64,000 nt of DNA from Mesorhizobium loti (GCF_002858745.1 NZ_PJRO01000006.1:62001-126000); one strand, 5' to 3'. Shown: positions 1-9,832, counted from the first letter of the stretch. Numbers and translations: made by a program. The notes: generated by a model not told the origin, from the sequence alone.

Positions 1-51
1 TTCGATGCAGCAACGCAATCCTGGCGTTGCAGCCGTCGTGACTTTTCCGAC

Positions 52-954
52 TTAGCAAGCCTGATAATCAGCCAGTACGGTATCAATGACGTGTGCTGAA
101 ATCGCGATCTCCTCGGCACTTCGGCTGATCTGGCCGGAAACAGTAATCATCGCCTTCCACAAGGTCCAGGCGCGGCCGCGCGCCCACGTATCGGCATCGA
201 GGGGCAGGGCATTGCGGAAGGCGTTGCGGCTCTCGTTTCGAAAGAGCGTCCAGGCAATTGCGAGATCACAGGCCGGATCTCCTACTGCCGAGCTGCCGAA
301 GTCGATGACAGCCGATAGCTTGCCACCCTTCACCAGCAGATTGCCCCAGGCAATGTCGCCATGCACCCAGACGGGTGGAAGCTGCCAATCGGTGGCAAGC
401 GCTTCTTTCCAGATCGCGCGAGCCGTCCAGGTATCGATCCGACCGTCGAGCAGGCGAAGTGCCTCTTGTGTCTGATCGTCGTAGACGGCGAGCGGACCGC
501 CCCGGAAGTAGTTCTGCTGTCCGGCGGGTGGTCCCTTGGCGGCATCGATCCGGTGGAGTGCTGCGAGGAAGCCGGCAAGATCGACGGCGAATTCGTCGAG
601 ATCGCCGATGCGCTCCTCTGTCGCCGTCTCCCCCTCCAGCCAGCCATAGACGGACCACGACCATGGATAGCCTTCGCCGGGTTTGCCCAAGGCGAGCGGG
701 ACGGGGATTGGTAGCGGCAAGTGCGGTGCCAGCTTCGGGAGCCAATGCTGTTCGCGGGCCACTTGTGCCGCATAGCCGGCCGCGCTCGGTAACCGTACGC
801 TCATCTGGTCGCCCAGCAGGAAGGTGCGGTTGTCCCAACCGCCTGGCTCAACCTTCCGGATAGGCAGATGTGTCCACTGCGGGAACTGCGTGTCGATCAG
901 CCGCCGCACCAGCGCGGCTTCGATCTCGACCGTGACTTCGGAATTGTTCGACAT
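52..954 (-). CDS. APH/choline-kinase-fold phosphotransferase
   Basis: A 300-residue protein of the phosphotransferase enzyme family, which transfers ATP phosphate to a small hydroxylated substrate in the cytosol. The catalytic loop is H198-G-D200 followed by N205 (VHGDIAWGNLLV), and the magnesium-binding loop is around D218 (VIDFGSSAVGDPA). I chose ATG 954 because the longer open frame up to 1086 would be translated through a terminator-like hairpin and that segment does not look like protein of this family. The gene lies downstream of groEL on the same strand but is separated from it by two hairpins, so it probably has its own promoter. The substrate is unknown. Similarity to aminoglycoside kinases is at fold level and does not imply resistance. 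Confidence 0.8.
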   Translation of the reverse strand: MSNNSEVTVEIEAALVRRLIDTQFPQWTHLPIRKVEPGGWDNRTFLLGDQMSVRLPSAAGYAAQVAREQHWLPKLAPHLPLPIPVPLALGKPGEGYPWSWSVYGWLEGETATEERIGDLDEFAVDLAGFLAALHRIDAAKGPPAGQQNYFRGGPLAVYDDQTQEALRLLDGRIDTWTARAIWKEALATDWQLPPVWVHGDIAWGNLLVKGGKLSAVIDFGSSAVGDPACDLAIAWTLFRNESRNAFRNALPLDADTWARGRAWTLWKAMITVSGQISRSAEEIAISAHVIDTVLADYQAC

Positions 955-983
955 GGCTTCCTCGGCACGTGGTGGCACCCTTG

Positions 984-1019
984 CCAAAAGAAGAAAGGGC
1001 GACATTTCTGCCGCCCTTT
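984..1019 (-). terminator. terminator-like hairpin before the kinase gene
   Basis: Stem 994-1004 with 1009-1019 (10 of 11 pairs, loop TTTC), followed on the minus strand by a pyrimidine/T-rich tract. It is a near copy of the groEL terminator hairpin about 170 bp away. It lies about 30 bp upstream of the kinase start, so it could act as a second terminator or as an attenuator. Confidence 0.45.
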
Positions 1020-1154
1020 CCCTTGTGTTGCCTGAGAGGGGCAGCCGTAGAGTGATTTCGTTAAAAAACCATACCATTGCCGGCACTTACCGGCAGATCA
1101 TGAAAATTGTTCCGACGCTGGAAGCGCTGGAGGCGGCTGTAGAAACAATTTCTT

Positions 1155-1186
1155 CAAAGAAAAAGGGCGGCATTTCTGCCGCCCTT
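1155..1186 (-). terminator. groESL operon terminator
   Basis: Perfect 10-bp stem 1163-1172 / 1177-1186 with loop TTTC, followed on the minus strand by TTTTTCTTT. It starts 27 bp after the groEL stop. This is a canonical intrinsic terminator. Confidence 0.85.
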
Positions 1187-1212
1187 CGTAAGCTTTAGCC
1201 TATTGGCTGGAC

Positions 1213-2856
<1,644 letters not shown>

Positions 2857-2918
2857 TTACTCCTGGGCTTAAGCGCCCGAAATCAAGATTGGATGGTGCG
2901 GATGAAAGGGATCTTGCT

Positions 2919-3215
2919 TTAGCCGATGATGCCCATGATGTCGGATTCCTTCATGATCAGAAGGTCTTCGCCATTCAGCTTCACTTCGGTGCCCGACCAC
3001 TTGCCGAACAGAACGCGGTCGCCAGCCTTGACGTCCAGCGGAACCAGCTTGCCGGCCTCGTCACGAGCGCCCGAGCCGACGGCGATGACTTCGCCTTCCT
3101 GCGGCTTTTCCTTGGCGGTGTCGGGGATGATGATCCCGCCAGCCGTCTTTTCTTCGGATTCAACCCGGCGAACGACCACGCGGTCATGAAGCGGGCGGAA
3201 CTTCGACTTTGCCAT
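2919..3215 (-). CDS. groS: Co-chaperonin GroES
   Basis: A 98-residue GroES, the heptameric lid of the GroEL chamber. The typical start ([11 protein letters not shown]) is followed by the mobile loop around residues 21-40 containing [11 protein letters not shown], which binds GroEL. The length is normal for the family. It is the first gene of the groES-groEL operon, about 60 bp downstream of the CIRCE element. Confidence 0.98.
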   Translation of the reverse strand: MAKSKFRPLHDRVVVRRVESEEKTAGGIIIPDTAKEKPQEGEVIAVGSGARDEAGKLVPLDVKAGDRVLFGKWSGTEVKLNGEDLLIMKESDIMGIIG

Positions 3216-3278
3216 TTGATTTCCTCGGTGCGAAAGGTGAGAAAGAATTTCCTCCGTCCGGCCCAGCCGGACCTTCGG

Positions 3279-3305
3279 TTAGCACTCGTTGTAGATGAGT
3301 GCTAA
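3279..3305. promoter_or_regulatory. CIRCE element (HrcA operator)
   Basis: A perfect CIRCE inverted repeat, TTAGCACTC - 9 bp - GAGTGCTAA, in the leader of groES. HrcA bound here is the known repressor of class I heat-shock operons. It lies just downstream of the predicted start of transcription. Confidence 0.97.
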
Positions 3306-3314
3306 CGTGGCGGT

Positions 3315-3344
3315 GAGATAATCCCGCCTCCCGAGAGAGTCAAG
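3315..3344 (-). promoter_or_regulatory. Predicted groESL promoter
   Basis: On the minus strand CTTGAC (3339-3344) is separated by 17 bp from TTATCTC (3315-3321). This fits the alphaproteobacterial RpoH-type pattern CTTGAC-N17-yTATnT and also a sigma-70-type promoter. Its position directly upstream of CIRCE supports dual HrcA/heat-shock sigma control. Confidence 0.6.
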
Positions 3345-3476
3345 GCACGACGCGGCATCTGGCCGCATGAAAATCGTGGTTTGTCCTGGCAGCGGCCGTC
3401 CCTGCAGGATGTTCGCTGGCCGCACCGATCCAACACGGGCAAAATATGCTAGTCTCGCGCCGTCCATGAACGACGG

Positions 3477-4298
3477 GTGATTGCCATGCTGGAAGCGGAT
3501 AAGCTGTTCGCCGGCTCCATTCCGGAAAATTACGACCGCTACATGGTGCCGTTGATTTTCGAGCCGTACGCTGTAGATCTTGCGCGCCGGGCCACGGCCT
3601 TCTCACTAGGTGCCGTTTTGGAAATCGCCGCGGGCACCGGAGTTGTCACCCGTGCGTTGGCACCACAATTGCCTTCCAGCGCAAGTTATGTCGTCACCGA
3701 TCTCAATCCGCCGATGCTGGATTACGCCGCTTCGCGACAAGCTCCCGACAGCCGCATCACGTGGCGACAGGCGGATGCCTTGGCACTGCCGTTCGAGACT
3801 GCATCCTTCGATCTGGTCTGCTGCCAGTTCGGGGCGATGTTCTTTCCCGACCGCGTGGCTGCCTATCGCGAGGCAAAGCGGGTGCTGAGGCCCGGAGGGC
3901 ATTTTTTGTTCAGCGTTTGGGACCGCATCGAGGAGAATGTCTTCGCTGATGATGTGACGAACGCTCTTGCAAGAGTTTTTCCAGACGATCCGCCGCGCTT
4001 CCTGGTGCGCACGCCGCATGGCTATCACGACAAGAAAATGATCCGCCATGACGTAGAGGGGGCAGGTTTCTCCCGCGTCGAGATCGACACCAGAGCCGAG
4101 CGAAGCCGCGCATCCTCGCCGATGCTTCCGGCCGTCGCTTATTGCAAGGGAACCGTGCTGCGCACCGAAATCGAGGCCAGAGGTGCCGGAAAGCTGGAGG
4201 CTGCAACCGACTACGTTGCATCAGCGATTGCGGAAAGACATGGCACCGCTGAGGTTACAGGCAAAATCCAGGCTCATGTCATCTCGGCTGTAGCATGA
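3477..4298 (+). CDS. Class I SAM-dependent methyltransferase
   Basis: A 273-residue putative methyltransferase of the Methyltransf_11/25 type. Motif I is VLEIAAGTG at residues 47-55, followed by a motif II-like TDLN and the later AKRVLRPGGHFLFSVWD segment typical of the fold. The start is uncertain: GTG 3477 or ATG 3486, three codons apart. The gene is divergent from groES and appears to be monocistronic. The substrate cannot be inferred. Confidence 0.8.
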   Translation: MIAMLEADKLFAGSIPENYDRYMVPLIFEPYAVDLARRATAFSLGAVLEIAAGTGVVTRALAPQLPSSASYVVTDLNPPMLDYAASRQAPDSRITWRQADALALPFETASFDLVCCQFGAMFFPDRVAAYREAKRVLRPGGHFLFSVWDRIEENVFADDVTNALARVFPDDPPRFLVRTPHGYHDKKMIRHDVEGAGFSRVEIDTRAERSRASSPMLPAVAYCKGTVLRTEIEARGAGKLEAATDYVASAIAERHGTAEVTGKIQAHVISAVA

Positions 4299-4331
4299 AC
4301 CGAATTTATGAATACGTGTGGTGGAATTGCT

Positions 4332-4967
4332 CTAGTCGAAAAATGTGCGTAACTGGCCGTGGATGACCGACTTGTAGTCGTCGACCGTTTGTTGTCCCTG
4401 CGCCTTGTCTTGTGTCAGAGCCAACCGCACGACGCCGCCGGCCAGCTGGAAGAACAGGAACACCATGCGCCGGAATTCCTCGCGCCGTTGCGGCTTCAGC
4501 AGATAGGCGACCTTGTCGCAGAAGATCTTCGCTTGCTGATGCGTCTCGGCAATGTCGAGATTCTGCAGCGCCTTGTCGGCCTGGATGGCGTTCTGCAGGT
4601 CCTGGATGGCGGGGTCTCCGGCGACGCGGTCGTAATAGTCGTCGAGCATTTTATCTGAAGCCGTGACCATGCTTTCCAGCCCGTCGATGCTGGCGGTGAT
4701 CTCCAGCTGGCGAGCCCGCGTTACTTCCGAAAAGCGCTCGTAAAGAGTTGCCAGGATCGCCGACTTGTTCGGGAAGTAATGATAGACGGTGGCGATTGGT
4801 CCGCCGGCTTGCGCGCCGACTTCCTTCATGGTGACGGCGTCAATGCCTTTTTCGCCGATCAGTCGCTTGGCGGTAGCCAGGATGGCATCGATGCGTTCCC
4901 GACTGCGCTCCTGTTTCGGCCGGCGCCGCAATTGCAATCCGGTGGCTGCAGGTTTTGCCTGTTTCAT
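4332..4967 (-). CDS. TetR-family transcriptional regulator
   Basis: A 211-residue TetR-type repressor. The N-terminal helix-turn-helix covers about residues 20-65 and ends with the family signature TVYHYFPNKSAILATLYERF. The C-terminal ligand-binding half is unlike any I can name. I chose ATG 4967 over an in-frame TTG/GTG further upstream. The gene is divergent from the MFS-oxidase-PLP cassette, and two matching dyads lie in the shared 135-bp intergenic region, so it is probably the autoregulated repressor of that cassette. Confidence 0.88.
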   Translation of the reverse strand: MKQAKPAATGLQLRRRPKQERSRERIDAILATAKRLIGEKGIDAVTMKEVGAQAGGPIATVYHYFPNKSAILATLYERFSEVTRARQLEITASIDGLESMVTASDKMLDDYYDRVAGDPAIQDLQNAIQADKALQNLDIAETHQQAKIFCDKVAYLLKPQRREEFRRMVFLFFQLAGGVVRLALTQDKAQGQQTVDDYKSVIHGQLRTFFD

Positions 4968-5026
4968 GAGCCGGCTGTCCACACTCCAATGGGTCTTGAT
5001 CACCAAATTCGCATTGACAGGAAAGA

Positions 5027-5066
5027 TGATAATGTATCAGTTTTCAAGATGCTGATTGATTATCAG
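5027..5066. promoter_or_regulatory. Two candidate TetR operators
   Basis: Two copies of TGAT-N5-ATCAG lie at 5027-5040 and 5053-5066, with starts 26 bp apart. The first is the core of TGATA-ATG-TATCA, and the second of the 17-bp dyad GCTGAT-TGATT-ATCAGC at 5051-5067. A TTGACA hexamer at 5014-5019 lies just upstream. The spacing and position between divergent genes fit cooperative TetR binding over a promoter. Confidence 0.55.
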
Positions 5067-5102
5067 CTTTTGCTTTGAGGCAACGGACGTTGGGAGGCGC
5101 CT

Positions 5103-6287
5103 GTGGACTCGACGAATTCCGCACATGCAGAAAATGGGGACTGGCTGGTTGGCAATCCGACGCGCGGGCAGCTCGCGGCGGCGTTGTGGACGGGTTCGGT
5201 CGGCCTTCTCGTCCTCGGCCTGCAGCCGGTGCTGCTTGGCGCGCTGTTCACGCAAGGTCATGTCAGCGGCGATGAGCTGGCACTGGTCGCGACTGCCGAA
5301 CTGATCACAATCGGCATAGGCTCGGCCACCGTGGCGATGGCGCTCTCGGCGCACAACATGCGGTGGAAAAGCACGGTTCTGCTTCTCTTGCTGGCATTGG
5401 CCAATGTGTGGACAGCCTATGCGGCAAGCGCCAACACGCTGATTGCTGCCCGGGCTGTAGCGGGCTTAGCCGAGGGCGGCCTTGTGGCGGTTGCAACCGA
5501 ACTGATTGCACGCTCGCGCAGGGCGGAACGCATCGGCGGCTATTTCGTGTCGCTGCAGACCCTGGCTCAATGCGTTCTGGCGCTGCTGCTCGCGCTCGCT
5601 GTCATCCCGGCCTATGGCGCAAGCGGCGGTTTCGTCACGCTGGCCGTGGTTTGCATGCTGTCGCTCGCCGTTGCACGTGCAGTGCCCGACGACTATGCGG
5701 ACCTGCCGAAGGACGAGCATTTCTCAAATGTACTGACGCCCGGCGCCATAACCGCGCTGCTTTCCATCTTCTGCTACTTCATGTTCTTCGGTTCGGTCTG
5801 GGCTTTCCTCGAACCGCTCGGCGCACAATATGGCATCGACGGCCGCACGGTCGGTCTGATCGTCTCGGCCAGCCTCGCCGCACAGATCCTCGGCGCGATG
5901 ACGGCAACCGTGTTCGAGGCGCGCATCGACTATCGACTTGCCATAGCGGGTGTCGGTATCGTCGCCGTGCTGGCGTGTGTGGTGCTGGCCAGCGGCCCGA
6001 CCCAAGGCACCTTCTGGGCGGCCGCGCTGGCCATGGGTTTCATCCTGCTTTTCATCGTTCCCTACCAGATCCGGTTGGCGATTACCTCGGACGAGACGCG
6101 TACGGCGGCGCTTTTGGTGCCGGCCGCGCAACTGTTCGGGCTGGCGCTCGGGCCAGTCGCGGCCTCATTACTCATCGAGGAAGGCGATTTCCGCGCTGTG
6201 CCGGAATTTGCAGCAGCCAGTGTCATCGCCTCCGTGGCGTTGCTTGGCCTGTTCGTCGTCTTGTCGCGCCGTCGTGTGGCTGCCTGA
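5103..6287 (+). CDS. MFS transporter
   Basis: A 394-residue major facilitator with about 12 hydrophobic segments and a central loop near residue 205 (DLPKDEHFS). The start is GTG, chosen because a GGGAGG ribosome binding site lies 5 bp upstream. It is the first gene of a three-gene cassette with the FAD oxidase (13 bp gap) and the PLP enzyme (overlap), and is divergent from the TetR gene. Transport direction and substrate are unknown. Co-regulation suggests it carries the substrate or product of the two enzymes. Confidence 0.8.
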   Translation: MDSTNSAHAENGDWLVGNPTRGQLAAALWTGSVGLLVLGLQPVLLGALFTQGHVSGDELALVATAELITIGIGSATVAMALSAHNMRWKSTVLLLLLALANVWTAYAASANTLIAARAVAGLAEGGLVAVATELIARSRRAERIGGYFVSLQTLAQCVLALLLALAVIPAYGASGGFVTLAVVCMLSLAVARAVPDDYADLPKDEHFSNVLTPGAITALLSIFCYFMFFGSVWAFLEPLGAQYGIDGRTVGLIVSASLAAQILGAMTATVFEARIDYRLAIAGVGIVAVLACVVLASGPTQGTFWAAALAMGFILLFIVPYQIRLAITSDETRTAALLVPAAQLFGLALGPVAASLLIEEGDFRAVPEFAAASVIASVALLGLFVVLSRRRVAA

Positions 6288-6300
6288 AGCGGGGATACCG

Positions 6301-7584
6301 ATGACAAACACCACACGCTGGACAAACTGGTCGGGCTTTGTCGAAGGTTCGCCGCAGCGGATTTTGACCCCTGGAAACCTCGACGGCATCGTCGAAGCGG
6401 TGAAGACGGCGCCTGGCCCGCTGCGCGTCGTCGGGGCGGGGCATTCGTTCACGCCGCTCGCCAGGACCGACGGCACGATGATGTCGCTTGAGAGGTTCGA
6501 AGGGCTGGTTTCGCATGACGCAGCCGCCACCGTCGCACGTGTCCGCGCCGGTACAAGGCTCGGCTCATTGATGCGGCTCTTACAGGAGATCGGCCAGGGC
6601 CTACCCAATATGGGCGACATCGACAGGCAGGCAATCGGCGGCGCGCTTGGCACTGCGACACATGGTTCCGGTGAAGCACTCGGCGCTTATCACACACAAC
6701 TCGAGGCGACGCAGTTCGTTGATGGGCGCGGCGAGGTACGCGAACTGAGGTTGGATAAGGATCGCGATATGATCCACGCCACGGGTGTGGCACTTGGAAG
6801 CTTCGGCGTGTTGACGGAAGTCGCGTTGAAGAACATCCCTACCTACAGGCTGCACCGGCGCAAATGGGTGTTGCCGATCAAGGAGATGCTGGCCGAATTC
6901 GAGCCGACGATGGGCGCACACCGGTCGGCCGAATTCTATTACGTTCCCTTTTCCGGCCACGCGCAGTTCATTGCCAGCGACCTGTCCGACAAGCCGGTGA
7001 GCCCACGGCCGCCGGAGGAGGACGAGGAGGGGCTGGCGACGCTGCGCAAGCTGCGCACGGTGCTGCGCTGGGCGCCCTGGCTGCGCGGCTTGATTATCCG
7101 CACGGTCATGGCGAAGTTGCCGGCTGAGGATTACGTGCAGGACTGGCTCAACGTCTACGCGAGTGACCGCCGAACCCGCTTCAACGAGATGGAGTTTCAT
7201 CTGCCCTTCGAGGAAGGGCCCAGGGTGTTAGCCGAAATCATCGAGCTGACGGAAAGGCGCTTTCCGGAGGTCTATTTCCCGATGGAGGTCCGCTCGGTGG
7301 CCGCCGACGAATTCTGGCTTAGTCCCTTTTACAGGCGGCCGACCTGCTCGATCGCCATCCATCACGACGCTGCCAACGATCCGCTGCCGTTCATGCGCGC
7401 GGCCGAGCCGATTTTCCGCAAATATGGCGGGCGCCCGCATTGGGGCAAGATGCATAGCCTGAAGGCCATGGATTTCCAGGCGCTCTATCCACGCTGGAAA
7501 GACGCGATGGACGTGCGGCGCGACATCGACCCGCAAGGCCGTTTCATTTCGCCCTATATGGCAGACCTGTTCGGGTTGAAGTGA
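6301..7584 (+). CDS. FAD-linked oxidase, aldonolactone/alditol oxidase family
   Basis: A 427-residue oxidase of the D-arabinono-1,4-lactone / L-gulonolactone / alditol oxidase group. The N-terminal FAD-binding domain contains VVGAGHSF, in which H48 is at the position that carries covalent FAD in family members. The C-terminal ALO domain contains the conserved HWGK near residue 380. ATG 6301 gives the usual family length. It lies 13 bp after the MFS gene, and its stop overlaps the next start (TGATG). The substrate, probably a polyol, lactone or hydroxy acid, is not determined by the sequence. Confidence 0.82.
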   Translation: MTNTTRWTNWSGFVEGSPQRILTPGNLDGIVEAVKTAPGPLRVVGAGHSFTPLARTDGTMMSLERFEGLVSHDAAATVARVRAGTRLGSLMRLLQEIGQGLPNMGDIDRQAIGGALGTATHGSGEALGAYHTQLEATQFVDGRGEVRELRLDKDRDMIHATGVALGSFGVLTEVALKNIPTYRLHRRKWVLPIKEMLAEFEPTMGAHRSAEFYYVPFSGHAQFIASDLSDKPVSPRPPEEDEEGLATLRKLRTVLRWAPWLRGLIIRTVMAKLPAEDYVQDWLNVYASDRRTRFNEMEFHLPFEEGPRVLAEIIELTERRFPEVYFPMEVRSVAADEFWLSPFYRRPTCSIAIHHDAANDPLPFMRAAEPIFRKYGGRPHWGKMHSLKAMDFQALYPRWKDAMDVRRDIDPQGRFISPYMADLFGLK

Positions 7585-8732
7585 TGGATACCTATTTTCA
7601 GACCATGACGGCTGCGCTGCGTGGAGCCGGACTGTTTAAGCCTTGCCTTGTGCTGGATCGCGACCGGCTCGATGCCAATATCGCGCTGACGCGGCAGAAG
7701 CTGGCACCTGAACTCGCGCTCAGGCTGGTCGACAAGTCGCTGGCCTGCCTGCCGCTTCTTTCCCGCATTGCCGATGCCCTTGGCTCGACACGTTTCATGA
7801 CCTTCCATCTGCCGATAAGCGAGGCGGTTCTCAAAGCTTTTCCAAAGGCGGACCTTCTGTTCGGCAAGCCGATGCCCGTCGACGCTGCCCGGCAGGTGTT
7901 GGCGCGCAAGGATGATGATTGGAAACGTATTTGCTGGCTGATCGATACGGAAGGGCGGCTTGAGCAATATATGGTTATGGCCGAGACGCTGGGCTGCGAT
8001 CTGCGCATCGCCTTCGAAGTCGACATCGGCCTGCATCGCGGTGGCATTGCAGACCCGGCGGCGCTGTCGCACGCACTGCAACGGGCGCGACAGCATCCCT
8101 TGCTGCATTGCGAGGGCATCATGGGCTACGAGGCGCATGCGCCGCATATTCCAAACCTGTTTGGCGGGCCGGAAAAAGCGTTGGCGGAATCCGTCACCGC
8201 GTTCCAGGCTTTCGTTGCCTGCCTCGCACCCGAGGAGCGGCGGATCCTGAACACTGGCGGCTCGAAGACAGCGCTGCTGCATGGCGCCGGTACACAGGCA
8301 AATGAGGTATCGATTGGCTCGGCTTTCGTGCTGCCGAGCGACTTTGACACGGCTGGTCTGATCGGTTTCCGACCCTCCGCGTTCGTCGCGACGCCGGTGT
8401 TGAAACTGGTTGAGGCTGAGTTGCCTGGTCCGGCTTTTGTCAGCCGTGTGCTGCAGGCGCTTGGCCGTTTTCCCCGACGCGGCTGCTATATCTATGGCGG
8501 CAAGTGGATGGCGAAGCCGGTTTTCCCCGAGGGTTCGCGAGAGCAAGCCATGCTCGGCCAATCCTCCAACCAGCAATTCATCGCGCTGCCAGACAACACA
8601 ACACTGCAGCCGGACGATTTCCTTTTTCTGCGTCCGACCCAGTCCGAATTCGTGCTGCAGCAGTTCGGCGCTATCGCGGTGTTTTCGCAAGGACATATCG
8701 TGGAACAATGGCCGGTCTTGCCGGTCGGCTGA
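7584..8732 (+). CDS. PLP-barrel enzyme, alanine racemase/D-threonine aldolase-like
   Basis: A 382-residue fold-type III PLP enzyme. The N-terminal TIM-barrel (alanine racemase N-like) contains LVDKSLA, with K51 as the probable Schiff-base lysine. The C-terminal beta domain is of the D-serine dehydratase-like type. At the place where D-threonine aldolases and D-serine dehydratases carry a metal-binding H-x-C, this protein reads RPTQSEF, so metal dependence may be lost. The start overlaps the preceding stop, which implies translational coupling with the FAD oxidase. Aldolase, deaminase and racemase activities are all possible. Confidence 0.72.
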   Translation: MDTYFQTMTAALRGAGLFKPCLVLDRDRLDANIALTRQKLAPELALRLVDKSLACLPLLSRIADALGSTRFMTFHLPISEAVLKAFPKADLLFGKPMPVDAARQVLARKDDDWKRICWLIDTEGRLEQYMVMAETLGCDLRIAFEVDIGLHRGGIADPAALSHALQRARQHPLLHCEGIMGYEAHAPHIPNLFGGPEKALAESVTAFQAFVACLAPEERRILNTGGSKTALLHGAGTQANEVSIGSAFVLPSDFDTAGLIGFRPSAFVATPVLKLVEAELPGPAFVSRVLQALGRFPRRGCYIYGGKWMAKPVFPEGSREQAMLGQSSNQQFIALPDNTTLQPDDFLFLRPTQSEFVLQQFGAIAVFSQGHIVEQWPVLPVG

Positions 8733-8763
8733 GGGTCATCACCAAAAACCGCAGCGAGGGGGC

Positions 8764-8804
8764 TTGATCGTTGCCTTTGGCATTCATATATTTGACTTAG
8801 TCAA
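8764..8804 (+). promoter_or_regulatory. Promoter and MarR-type operator of the MarR-GNAT gene
   Basis: TTGATC (8764-8769), a 17-bp spacer and TATATT (8787-8792) form a good sigma-70-like promoter. The perfect dyad TTGAC-TTA-GTCAA (8792-8804) covers the expected transcription start. This arrangement predicts autorepression by the MarR domain encoded 48 bp downstream. Confidence 0.6.
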
Positions 8805-8851
8805 TAATATTGTTGCCGCAGTCCAGTTGTGCCAATCCCGTAGAGGTCCCG

Positions 8852-9787
8852 ATGTCTGCCTTTTCCAGCCCCGGTGATGAGCAGGTTGCCTGCGTGCGCG
8901 CCTTCAACCGCTTTTACACACGTCAAATCGGTCTGCTGGAGGAGGTGCTGCTGAAGAGCCCGTTTTCACTGAGCGAGGCGCGGGTCCTGTTCGACCTTGC
9001 CCAGCGCGACGGCCAGAGCGCCGCAGAGCTTGGGCGCGAGCTCGGGCTCGATGCCGGCTATCTCAGCCGCATGCTGAAGAAGTTCGAGGAGCGGGGGCTG
9101 GTGCAGCGCCAGGCGCAGGCTGACGATGCCAGGCAATCGTCAATCGCACTGACTGCGGCGGGCAGGGAGACATTCGCGGGCCTGGATGAGGCCTCCAACA
9201 GCGAAGTTGGCGCGATGCTCGACCGATTGCCGATTGAACGTCGAGAGACGCTGGTGACGTCGATGATGACCATCATGCGGTTGTTGGGCGAGGGAGCTGA
9301 ACCCAAGGTCCCCTACATCTTGCGGCCGCTGCAGACCGGCGATGTCGGCTGGATCACGCACCGGCAGGGCCTGCTCTACGCGCAGGAGTATGGCTGGGAC
9401 GAAACCTACGAGGCGCTGGTTGCAGAAATCCTCGTTGGCTTCGTCAGAGCGTACGATCCGAAGAAGGAACGCGCCTGGGTTGCGGAGCGTAATGGCGAGG
9501 TGGTGGGTTCGATCTTCGCCGTGCACCAATCCGATGACGTGGCGAAGCTCAGGCTGCTGTATGTCGAGCCGTCGGCGCGAGGACTTGGCATCGGCAAGCG
9601 GCTGGTGGACGAATGCGTCGCCTTCGCCCGCTCTCGGGGGTACAAGACGCTGACCTTGTGGACCAACGATATTCTTGTTGCGGCGCGGCGCATTTACCAG
9701 GCCGCGGGTTTCAAGCTGGTCAAGGAGGAGCGCCATACGTCCTTCGGCAAGGACCTTGTCGGCCAGATCTGGAACCTCGAACTCTAG
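8852..9787 (+). CDS. MarR-GNAT fusion: regulator with N-acetyltransferase domain
   Basis: A 311-residue two-domain protein. Residues 1 to about 150 are a MarR winged helix (LGLDAGYLSRMLKKFEERGL is the recognition helix and wing). Residues about 155-311 are a GNAT acetyltransferase with the acetyl-CoA loop RGLGIGKRLVDE and a C-terminal QAAGFKLVKEE segment. ATG 8852 is preceded by AGAGG. The fusion is a recurrent architecture in proteobacteria; the acetyl acceptor is unknown. The TAG stop lies at the edge of a palindromic repeat. Confidence 0.85.
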   Translation: MSAFSSPGDEQVACVRAFNRFYTRQIGLLEEVLLKSPFSLSEARVLFDLAQRDGQSAAELGRELGLDAGYLSRMLKKFEERGLVQRQAQADDARQSSIALTAAGRETFAGLDEASNSEVGAMLDRLPIERRETLVTSMMTIMRLLGEGAEPKVPYILRPLQTGDVGWITHRQGLLYAQEYGWDETYEALVAEILVGFVRAYDPKKERAWVAERNGEVVGSIFAVHQSDDVAKLRLLYVEPSARGLGIGKRLVDECVAFARSRGYKTLTLWTNDILVAARRIYQAAGFKLVKEERHTSFGKDLVGQIWNLEL

Positions 9788-9832
9788 GGCAATTCCAGCA
9801 AAAGTGCGTAGCGGTTTTGCGTTCGGAATTGC
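9785..9832. repeat. Palindromic repeat, copy A (44-bp module only)
   Basis: The module runs from GCAATTCC at 9789 to GGAATTGC at 9832 and is exactly 44 bp, as in the four other copies in the window (20534, 28124, 53446, 60509). The flanking CTAG supplies the stop codon of the MarR-GNAT gene. The second module seen in copies C, D and E is absent here. Confidence 0.85.

Noticed and set aside
1010..1060. Minus-strand CTCTCAGGCAACACAAGG resembles the conserved 3' core of a glycine riboswitch in the leader of the kinase gene.
   Set aside because: The matching 5' strand (GAGAGG-type stem and the GCCGAAGG core) is not present upstream, so a complete aptamer cannot be folded. A covariance search would settle it.
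955..1086. In-frame N-terminal extension of the kinase with an ATG at 1086.
   Set aside because: It would be translated through a terminator-like hairpin and has no resemblance to the kinase family; ATG 954 gives the normal length.
5950..6300. Long in-frame extension upstream of the FAD oxidase.
   Set aside because: It lies entirely within the MFS coding sequence in another frame; ATG 6301 gives the family-typical start.
5363..6304. Long open frame of 313 codons overlapping the MFS transporter.
   Set aside because: The composition is Arg/Cys/His-rich, as expected for an out-of-frame reading of GC-rich DNA, and the MFS frame has clear membrane helices.
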